From Proteobacteria bacterium UBA1847 (GTDB lineage: Bacteria > Pseudomonadota > Gammaproteobacteria > Steroidobacterales > Woeseiaceae), in assembly GCA_002338605.1 (NCBI GenBank), contig DDIP01000321.1, forward strand, positions 1-9,713: a stretch of 9,713 nt of DNA. The letters are read 5' to 3'. Below, piece by piece: positions 1 through 5,501 of this stretch (positions within the stretch are counted from its first letter, which is position 1; each line of letters opens with the position of its first letter). Under the pieces are notes generated by a model. The model searched no databases. It was not told the origin of the DNA and worked only from the letters and a program-made list of their open reading frames with translations. The translations under genes were made by a program, and so were the position numbers.

Positions 1-342
1 TGGTGCGCCGGCAATGACAAGCCGGTAACGCTGCTGGAACTGGAGCTTCAGGCCGAAGTCGACAAATTCATTACGACTGCGTTACTCGCCCTGGAACAGG
101 AAGATTTTTCGCTGCTGCGGGTTCTTCACAAGCTGCTGTTCGATGAGATTGCGTTTCAGCCAACATTGAGTCGAAGCCAGCGCGAACGTTATGAGGTGGC
201 CAATAGTTATGCGGCACGCTTCTGCCGAAAACTCCTCGATCGTATTTCAACCGACCACGGCAATGAGCAACTTCGCGAATTCTATCGGCTGACGCAGCCG
301 GACAAGATCAGCTACATTCATTCTCTCGCGTGGCAAAACTGA
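1..342 (+). CDS. C-terminal part of an unrecognised protein (5' end outside window)
   Basis: Frame 1 is open from the first base to a TGA at 340-342, giving 113 residues of a protein whose start lies upstream of the window. The translation begins WCAGNDKPVTLLEL and ends YIHSLAWQN. It is mostly charged, leucine-rich and probably helical, with no signal peptide or membrane segment in the visible part. I do not recognise the family and assign no function. Codon use looks like a real gene: balanced amino acids, and no long competing frame here. It converges on the PepSY gene, with only 20 bp between the two stop codons and no terminator-like hairpin between them. Confidence 0.7.
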   Translation, partial: WCAGNDKPVTLLELELQAEVDKFITTALLALEQEDFSLLRVLHKLLFDEIAFQPTLSRSQRERYEVANSYAARFCRKLLDRISTDHGNEQLREFYRLTQPDKISYIHSLAWQN

Positions 343-362
343 CAATCTGACTATTTGTGCTG

Positions 363-1115
363 CTAGCGCCTTCGCGTCCAGAGCACGATACCTGTACCAC
401 ACATGTACAAGAGCGCGAGTGCCGTGAGGTCGGCCAGCCAGCGGCCCAGGCCGGGCAGGATGCGGCCGCTGTGAACATCGAGCAATACCCGCTCCCAGTT
501 GAGTGCCTGACCGAGTGCTGCGAGACCGATCTGCCGCACCTGCGCTGCATCAGGAAGTCCGGGTTGCGACCAGGTGATATCCGGGACGGACCCATTGTCG
601 ATAGCGACGAGGCTCATTTGATGTGCATCGAATTCGGCGATGCCTTCTCCGTCGGAAATATAGATGCGCTGATCAACGGTACCCATCTGCTTTATCGACA
701 GATCGGCGGTGTAGCGTTCGATGAGTGCGCCCGTGGAGTCGGTAATGAAAAACTCGTCCCGGGTCGCGACGACAATGACGTCGTCGACAGCAACCGCTCC
801 AGTTAACCGGTCGGCGTCCTTGAGTACTTCGTCGCCATTTGCAAACAACGTCTCTGCAGATGTTGCGAACTGGACTCCACCCGCGCTGAATGCGGAATCC
901 ACCGGCGGTAAATCGACCCCGTACAGGCCGATTAACCAGGGTGCAGCCGCTGTTCGTGACAGGCCGAGATCGTCCGCGTGATTCAGGATCAGGCCAGTCA
1001 GTGCGATAAGCACCAAAAAGAGCAAGGAGCTTACGCCGAGCACGCGATGCGTACGGCGCACCCAGTGCCTAGTGGGTCGCGGCCGCCTGTTGCTTCGATT
1101 GTTTCGTATATTCAT
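363..1115 (-). CDS. PepSY-associated transmembrane protein (last gene of porin/FMN/PepSY operon)
   Basis: This is an inner-membrane protein of the PepSY_TM type, 250 residues from the chosen ATG. A basic N-terminus (many Arg) leads into the RTHRVLG motif and helix 1 (about residues 27-44), which ends in TGLILNH. A periplasmic PepSY-like region follows. The family signature DVHSGR then precedes helix 2 (about 226-246) and a short Arg-rich cytoplasmic tail. His23, His46 and His215 sit at the membrane boundaries and could be haem or redox ligands (inference). PepSY membrane proteins are known partners of flavinylated FMN-binding proteins in electron transfer across the inner membrane, and the gene directly follows such a protein. 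Start choice: a TTG at 1128-1130 would add five residues but has no ribosome site. The ATG at 1113-1115 overlaps the upstream gene by 47 bp. A GTG at 1059-1061, seven bases after the upstream stop, is a realistic alternative (232 aa). Family call strong, exact start uncertain. Confidence 0.88.
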   Translation of the reverse strand: MNIRNNRSNRRPRPTRHWVRRTHRVLGVSSLLFLVLIALTGLILNHADDLGLSRTAAAPWLIGLYGVDLPPVDSAFSAGGVQFATSAETLFANGDEVLKDADRLTGAVAVDDVIVVATRDEFFITDSTGALIERYTADLSIKQMGTVDQRIYISDGEGIAEFDAHQMSLVAIDNGSVPDITWSQPGLPDAAQVRQIGLAALGQALNWERVLLDVHSGRILPGLGRWLADLTALALLYMCGTGIVLWTRRR

Positions 1116-1632
1116 CAAGTACCAGCGCAAGATTTGCGATTCGGGTTGCAGCTTTCACTGAAAGTGTAGCGCCGCTGATACCGTCAATGCGATGACTGAG
1201 TGATCCTCCGTCCGTCAGTCGCAGTTGCGAGAACTGTTCTGTGAAGAATGGATAGCGAATTTCCCAGCCACGCGTTTCACGAAACTGCATCACGCGCAGG
1301 GCCTGCACGGTGGCATTTTCCACGACAACGCCGAACGTGATGGGTTGTTCCTTGCCAATCTCATCGATGATCCATGCAGTCTTGCCATCCTTATACCAGT
1401 AGCGGACCCGCAGCATCGAGGGCGGGTGCCCCAGAATTTTCGAAGCGACGCGCCTCAGTTCGTCGTTGATCCAGACCACCGAACTCGCCGGATTTTCGGT
1501 GCCAAGCGCCTCTTGCAGGAACTCGGTGCGCGACTGATAGCGACCGGCTTCACTCGCAGCATAGGCAGCAGCGGATGCGAGCACCGTCGACGCGGCAAGC
1601 AAATACAGCGCTTTTCTGATGTTACGAGACAT
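1069..1632 (-). CDS. Secreted FMN-binding protein with covalent flavinylation motif
   Basis: A 187-residue exported flavoprotein. Residues 1-25 form a signal peptide (basic start, hydrophobic LLAASTVLAS core, AYAAS cleavage region). The C-terminal FMN_bind domain carries D150-G-I-S-G-A-T156, matching the D-x-x-S-G-A-T motif at which the flavin transferase ApbE links FMN to the threonine hydroxyl. Thr156 is therefore the expected attachment site. From family knowledge, such domains work outside the cytoplasm as one-electron carriers, as in NqrC, RnfG and flavin-based extracellular electron transfer. Residues about 60-125 look like the RnfG/NqrC-like part that precedes the FMN site. The ATG shares one base with the porin's TGA (TGATG), so translation is probably coupled. 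Its own stop lies inside the start region of the PepSY gene. No apbE gene is in the window, so flavinylation would depend on one elsewhere. Confidence 0.93.
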   Translation of the reverse strand: MSRNIRKALYLLAASTVLASAAAYAASEAGRYQSRTEFLQEALGTENPASSVVWINDELRRVASKILGHPPSMLRVRYWYKDGKTAWIIDEIGKEQPITFGVVVENATVQALRVMQFRETRGWEIRYPFFTEQFSQLRLTDGGSLSHRIDGISGATLSVKAATRIANLALVLDEYTKQSKQQAAATH

Positions 1633-2858
1633 CAGAACTGGTAGCCAATACCGAGGTCGAATGCATCGAAGTCTCTCCCGGCTTCGCTCGCGAGGTCGTG
1701 TTCACGCTGTCGGATATCGAATTTCAGGACGACGTTGTCGGTTGGCCAGTAGTTGAGGCCGATTTCGTTCTGCGAGAATTGATCCTGGCTGCGCGCCGCA
1801 TCGACATCCTGGTGACGTCCGTAAATGCCCCAGTCACCACGGTCGGTTACGAACCGGTAGCTGGGTTCAATATACCAACCTGTCTGGCGGTCGGCTCCGG
1901 CCGCTTCGACGGCGATTCCGGAGAAGTTCCAGTTCGCGTACAAGCCCTTAAGCGTAAAGGCGCCGGTGTTGTAGATGGCGTTCGCGACGAGCAGCTGACC
2001 CTCATCAAGGCCGTCGCCGCTTATCTGGCTCGCGTCGGACTGGTATTGATAGCTGATACCCAAATCAAGCCCCGGAATGCCGCTGTATCGCAATCGTGTC
2101 GTGTAGGCGAAGTCCTCAGCCGCAGCTTCGGCAACTTTTTGCCGACCGCTGCGTACGCGGAACGCGCTGCTACCGGAGGTTGGCATTGCAAGCCCTGAAT
2201 GCGCTGCGATATCCCAGCTCAGTCCGTTCGAGAAATGGCCGCTCAATGCGGCACCCGCTTCCCACCAGGTGGCCGGAATGATGTCGCTCTCGACCGAGTT
2301 ACGCTCCACACCGTAGAAAGTCGGTGGCTCGTGCGTTTCGTTGATGATGCCGATCGGCAGCAGAAAAAGTCCCGCCTTGGCAGACAAGGTATCGGTCAAC
2401 ACAAAATCAATGTACGCCTGCTCAAGCTCGACTTCGCCGGGCGCGCCATCGCCCGCGAGCGAGTGTTCGAGCTCCACCTCGGAGAAAAAGCGAATGCGAT
2501 CAGTGAATTCGTGACCGAAGAACAGCACGAAGCGGTGAAAATCGATTTGATCGACGTCGTACGCGCTGTCGTCAGCATCCTGGTTGTTGTAGTGCAGCTC
2601 GCCGTAGCCACCGATCTGGGTCCGTGAGCTGGCCTCTGGCAATGCCATCGTTTCCAGGAAATTGCCGGTGGCTTCGACTTTTTGTTCTGCAGCGGCCAAT
2701 TGTGCATCGGCTGTCGCAAGCTGCTGCTTGAGCTGCTCGATTTCCACCTGCTGCTGCTGGACGATCGCCCAGATTTCTTCGATGCCGGGTGTTTGGGACC
2801 GCGCCGGAGTGGCGCACACTAGCAGGATCAGGCCAAGCCAGGATGCGTGGATCTTCAT
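1632..2858 (-). CDS. OprO/OprP-like outer-membrane porin
   Basis: A 408-residue precursor of a beta-barrel porin resembling the phosphate-selective porin O/P family. It has a signal peptide (about residues 1-21, cleavage near ARS/Q). A Gln/Glu/Ala-rich coiled coil spans about 25-66 (VQQQQVEIEQLKQQLATAD), probably a periplasmic trimerising stalk. The barrel from about residue 79 begins QIGGYGELHYNN, alternates aromatic and polar residues in beta strands, and ends in a C-terminal phenylalanine (GIGYQF), the usual signal for BAM insertion. The ATG at 2856-2858 is preceded by GAGG about nine bases upstream. It is the first gene of a three-gene operon, and its TGA overlaps the FMN-binding gene's ATG by one base. 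Substrate cannot be read from the sequence; the context suggests supply or exit of a small redox substrate such as an iron complex rather than phosphate (inference). Confidence 0.9.
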   Translation of the reverse strand: MKIHASWLGLILLVCATPARSQTPGIEEIWAIVQQQQVEIEQLKQQLATADAQLAAAEQKVEATGNFLETMALPEASSRTQIGGYGELHYNNQDADDSAYDVDQIDFHRFVLFFGHEFTDRIRFFSEVELEHSLAGDGAPGEVELEQAYIDFVLTDTLSAKAGLFLLPIGIINETHEPPTFYGVERNSVESDIIPATWWEAGAALSGHFSNGLSWDIAAHSGLAMPTSGSSAFRVRSGRQKVAEAAAEDFAYTTRLRYSGIPGLDLGISYQYQSDASQISGDGLDEGQLLVANAIYNTGAFTLKGLYANWNFSGIAVEAAGADRQTGWYIEPSYRFVTDRGDWGIYGRHQDVDAARSQDQFSQNEIGLNYWPTDNVVLKFDIRQREHDLASEAGRDFDAFDLGIGYQF

Positions 2859-2913
2859 ACTCTAAAACCTCAAATCAGTGAGGTAGCGAGATTAATGCGA
2901 TCCATTCTCAAAT

Positions 2914-2932
2914 GCAAATGATTCCTATTTAA
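2914..2932 (-). promoter_or_regulatory. Possible Fur-box-like site upstream of the porin operon
   Basis: This AT-rich 19-mer, within the 91-bp gap between the cupin stop and the porin start, matches about 11 of 19 positions of the classical Fur box GATAATGATAATCATTATC, best in its centre (AATCATT on the minus strand). It is followed by the direct repeat CATTTG CATTTG and then AGAATG, also Fur-hexamer-like. It lies about 55 bp before the porin ATG, where a repressor could block RNA polymerase. The match is weak, so this is a suggestion of iron control, not a firm call. Confidence 0.33.
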
Positions 2933-2949
2933 CTTATCGTGTGCAGCGC

Positions 2950-3402
2950 TTACTCCAGACCCGACCCGTCTTCCGAATAAATCACCCAGATCTTGGTGTA
3001 GCCTTCGGTGTCCCAGGTGCCCGTCCATTCCTTCGGGATGGTGACCGCTTCGCCTGCGGCAATCGTCATCTCGGACCCATCGGACGATGTCAGCGTGACA
3101 CCGCCCTCAATAAAATACATGAACTCATCGACACCGTAGGGTTCGATGATTTCGAAGCGCGTCTTGCCTGACCTGTACATACCGGACGCAAACTTCTTGT
3201 CGCTGCTGAGCAGCGTCGTGACATCCAGCGTCGTATTGCCTTTACGTTCGTGTTTGACGGTATCGGGCCGTTCGAAAATCGACCCGCTCTGATCGGCTGT
3301 CGATATTTTCGCCGGGCGCACGACACCGTCAGTCGAATAGGCAACGGATGCAGAAATCACCGTCAAACAGATGGTGGCCAGGCCAGCAATGATTCGTTTC
3401 AT
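2950..3402 (-). CDS. Secreted Cupin_3-type (DUF861-like) protein
   Basis: A 150-residue exported single-domain cupin. Residues 1 to about 22 form a signal peptide (KR start, hydrophobic AGLATICLTVISASVA). The domain shows motif 1 as YGVDEFMYFIEGGVTLT (residues 89-105) and motif 2 as GEAVTIPKEWTGTWDT (117-132), the pattern of the Cupin_3 family found in ureidoglycine aminohydrolase- and EutQ-like proteins. Motif 1 lacks the HxH...E metal ligands of ordinary cupins and has Asp-Glu instead, so either no metal is bound or other ligands are used. Start: a TTG at 3415-3417 would extend it by five residues, but the ATG at 3400-3402 has GGAGA at 3409-3413, six bases away, and gives a clean signal peptide. 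It is divergent from the alginate lyase and 91 bp upstream of the porin on the same strand, so it may share regulation with either. Function unknown; a periplasmic sugar or small-molecule role is possible. Confidence 0.85.
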   Translation of the reverse strand: MKRIIAGLATICLTVISASVAYSTDGVVRPAKISTADQSGSIFERPDTVKHERKGNTTLDVTTLLSSDKKFASGMYRSGKTRFEIIEPYGVDEFMYFIEGGVTLTSSDGSEMTIAAGEAVTIPKEWTGTWDTEGYTKIWVIYSEDGSGLE

Positions 3403-3454
3403 GACAATTCTCCGCAAGAGTCGATAATCGCCAGCCAGCGCCGACGCTGAAACG

Positions 3455-3482
3455 AGTATACAACTGATTGTTGATGGGCCAA
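3455..3482 (-). promoter_or_regulatory. Candidate sigma70 promoter for the cupin gene
   Basis: Read on the minus strand, TTGGCC (3477-3482, 4/6 to TTGACA) and TATACT (3455-3460, 5/6 to TATAAT) are separated by 16 bp. Transcription would start near 3448, about 45 bases before the cupin ATG. The -10 overlaps a GTATAC palindrome (3456-3461) that could be an operator core. Confidence 0.42.
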
Positions 3483-3627
3483 GGAATTGTGGTGACTGCC
3501 ATGGTTGCAGATCGACGCCCCGGTGAAGTGCGCCGTTCCGGTTTTCAAGCGCTTCTCCGACGCGGTAGACTCCCTATGGATGATGAATGCGGACCCACCT
3601 GCCGCCAGTCGCTGGGAAACATCAAAT

Positions 3628-4698
3628 ATGCTGTCTTTGCGCTCCGAATGCTTTCGCGTTGCGGCAATATTGCCGCTCGTATTGCTGTGGTCTGCCGCGT
3701 TCGGCGACGTTCCGGCCGAAAAGTTTGACTTGCGATTCTGGAAGCTGACCTTACCAACCGATGACAATGGAGACGGCAAAGTCGACGAAGTCGATGTTCG
3801 CTCGTTGTCCGATTTCTCCCATCCGGACTTTTTCTACGTCGATGAATCCGGGCTGCTTGTGATGACGGCGCCGAATAAGGCGACAACAACGGCGGGCTCG
3901 ACAAACACGCGCAGCGAATTGCGACAGATGTTCCGCGGCACAAACACCAGGATCAGCACGCACGACCCGAAGAATAATTTTGCGCTCAAGGCAAACCGCT
4001 ATTCCCGGAATTTTGCGGACGTTGGCGGTCAGCTGGAAGCCACACTGGCGGTGTTGCACGTTTCGAAAAACGCAAAATATCCGGACAAGAAGCCGGCCTT
4101 CTCCGTCGTTGTCGGGCAGATTCATGCCGACAAGGATGAAGGTATTATCAATAAGGGTAAGGGCTTTGGCTGGGGCAATGAGCCGATAAAAATTTATTAT
4201 AAAAAATGGCCCGATCACGAAACCGGATCCGTCTTCTGGACCTATGAAAGAAACCTGGAAAAAGACAATCCCGACCGGCGAGACATTGCCTACCCCGTCT
4301 GGGGTAACACCTGGGAGAATCCGGATGACCCGGGTACCGATGGCATCGCACTCGGTGAGCTGTTCAATTACAACATCAACGTTCACGGCAACATCATGTA
4401 CCTGACGTTTCGAACCGCCGATCCGGCACGGACTGTCAAATACCAGGTCGATTTGTCGAACAGCGTCGACGCCAATGGCGAGGTTGACGAAAAAGACCAC
4501 CCACAGGGCTACTCAGGCGATGCAATGTACTTTAAAGCCGGCGCCTACAACCAGTGCAGCACAAAAGACGATCCGACATTCTGGTACCCGGCCTGTGCAG
4601 GCCTTGGCGACTGGGAAACGGACAAGGGAAACGGGGACTATGTATCCGTTGCATTCAGACGAATTTCCTTGAGTCGTTCGGTCAATCCTGCGCCGTAA
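3628..4698 (+). CDS. Secreted PL7 alginate lyase
   Basis: A 356-residue polysaccharide lyase of family 7, which cleaves alginate by beta-elimination and leaves unsaturated uronate ends. All three PL7 signature motifs are present on the jelly-roll sheet: RSELR (residues 95-99), QIH (164-166) and YFKAGAYNQ (301-309). His166 and Tyr307 are the expected catalytic base and acid, helped by Gln164 and an Arg of RSELR. QIH, rather than QVH, is usually linked to G-containing blocks. Cys310 and Cys323 may form a disulphide. An EF-hand-like loop lies at 45-56. The frame is open from an ATG at 3505, but only the ATG at 3628 places a signal peptide (RVAAILPLVLLWSAAFG) at the N-terminus; a GGGA lies about ten bases upstream. 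There is no carbohydrate-binding module and no other alginate gene nearby. A short AT-rich patch near 4189-4208 departs from the neighbouring composition, a weak hint of transfer. Confidence 0.93.
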   Translation: MLSLRSECFRVAAILPLVLLWSAAFGDVPAEKFDLRFWKLTLPTDDNGDGKVDEVDVRSLSDFSHPDFFYVDESGLLVMTAPNKATTTAGSTNTRSELRQMFRGTNTRISTHDPKNNFALKANRYSRNFADVGGQLEATLAVLHVSKNAKYPDKKPAFSVVVGQIHADKDEGIINKGKGFGWGNEPIKIYYKKWPDHETGSVFWTYERNLEKDNPDRRDIAYPVWGNTWENPDDPGTDGIALGELFNYNINVHGNIMYLTFRTADPARTVKYQVDLSNSVDANGEVDEKDHPQGYSGDAMYFKAGAYNQCSTKDDPTFWYPACAGLGDWETDKGNGDYVSVAFRRISLSRSVNPAP

Positions 4699-4742
4699 AC
4701 GGTCAGGATGTGTTTTCGGCCGGCTACCAGGCCAACACGTTG

Positions 4743-4777
4743 ATCGGAAAGCGCTGATCCCGATTGTTTTATTCTTG
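4743..4777 (+). terminator. Weak candidate terminator after the alginate lyase
   Basis: ATCGG (4743-4747) and CCGAT (4760-4764) can form a 5-bp stem with a 12-base loop, followed by the T-rich run TGTTTTATTCTT. The stem is short. Just upstream, 4710-4738 can also fold (GTGTT/AACAC plus GGCC/GGCC with a 3-base bulge) but has no U tract. The gap lies between convergent genes, where a terminator is expected. Confidence 0.28.
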
Positions 4778-5329
4778 TCACGAACCGATCGCGTCGAAAA
4801 GCGCCTTGAATCGCGCCTCGATCGTAGCACCAAACAGCGGGTCTCGATGATCGACGAGCGTCGACGATTCAATTTCATCGTGTCCCTCGGCAACCATCAC
4901 GTCGAGGCGCCGGAACAGGTCGGACTCTTCCCATCGCATGTGCTCGCGCAGCGACCCGACGTAGCGCAGCGCATCGGCGACAATCTCCTTGCGACGGACA
5001 AAATTTCCTGAATTCGCCTCCACCAGTTTGTCGCGCAACTGTGCGCTCTGCAAACTCAAGGTATGGTGCTCATCACAGACGCGACCCATTCCCTGCGACA
5101 GATCCGGGCGTGCCGCACGCAGCTCGGCGTACAAGCGGTCTTCCTTGGGATGATGTACAGCGTCCGAGTAGACCGTCAAATAGTGCATGATATCCACCAT
5201 CCGCTCGAGATCGGACGTTTCCTCGTCGAAGATCGCTTCGGATTGCTGCTCAAGCAGGCTCAGCAACCGCGCCATATTGCGATGATCTTGGCGAAGCTCG
5301 GCAAGTATTGGCGCGACTTTAATCGGCAT
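4778..5329 (-). CDS. Hemerythrin-like HHE domain protein
   Basis: A 183-residue soluble four-helix protein of the hemerythrin/HHE cation-binding family, expected to hold a non-haem di-iron centre. The ligand pattern is complete: His16 (QDHRN), His59-x3-Glu63 (HHPKE), His88 or His89 (DEHHT) and His130-x3-Glu134 (HMRWE). It has no signal peptide or membrane segment, so it should be cytoplasmic. Family members sense or bind O2 or NO, or help repair iron centres; the sequence does not decide which. Start: the open frame reaches a TTG at 5357-5359, but the ATG at 5327-5329 has GAGG eight bases upstream and places the first helix His at the usual distance from the start. It is convergent with the alginate lyase and divergent from the MDR oxidoreductase gene. 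Confidence 0.9.
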   Translation of the reverse strand: MPIKVAPILAELRQDHRNMARLLSLLEQQSEAIFDEETSDLERMVDIMHYLTVYSDAVHHPKEDRLYAELRAARPDLSQGMGRVCDEHHTLSLQSAQLRDKLVEANSGNFVRRKEIVADALRYVGSLREHMRWEESDLFRRLDVMVAEGHDEIESSTLVDHRDPLFGATIEARFKALFDAIGS

Positions 5330-5454
5330 GGATGCATCCTCGGCAACTGCACAGGTCAAGCTACTGGATGAAACCGGTGCAGGATATCGGGGTTTATTCG
5401 TATAAAGGATGAGGCCCCTGGCGACGAAAGACCCTGCGGTCGGCGTGCGGAGCA

Positions 5455-5469
5455 GGTGCTATTATCACC
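5455..5469. promoter_or_regulatory. Short dyad and -10-like element before the MDR gene
   Basis: GGTG (5455-5458) and CACC (5466-5469) form an inverted repeat with a 7-base centre. The centre contains TATTAT (5460-5465), a 5/6 match to a -10 box that would start transcription about 30 bases before the MDR ATG. No good -35 is visible. It lies in the divergent region shared with the hemerythrin gene. Confidence 0.25.
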
Positions 5470-5501
5470 ATCCACGATTTGCCATTGGAAGAGACTGAGC
5501 G

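Noticed and set aside
357..806. 149-residue plus-strand frame over the PepSY gene
   Set aside because: Antisense to a gene with two clear helices and PepSY signatures; no independent support.
3505..3627. Longer N-terminus for the alginate lyase from ATG 3505 (or 3580/3583)
   Set aside because: The extra residues are unrelated to PL7 and would bury the signal peptide 40 residues inside; starting at 3628 gives a normal secreted protein.
3751..4500. 249-residue antisense open frame across the alginate lyase
   Set aside because: It is wholly opposite a gene with all PL7 motifs. The translation has no recognisable domain, and the frame is a by-product of GC-rich codon use.
5330..5359. TTG start extending the hemerythrin-like protein by ten residues
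   Set aside because: The ATG at 5327-5329 has a good GAGG ribosome site and normal family spacing.
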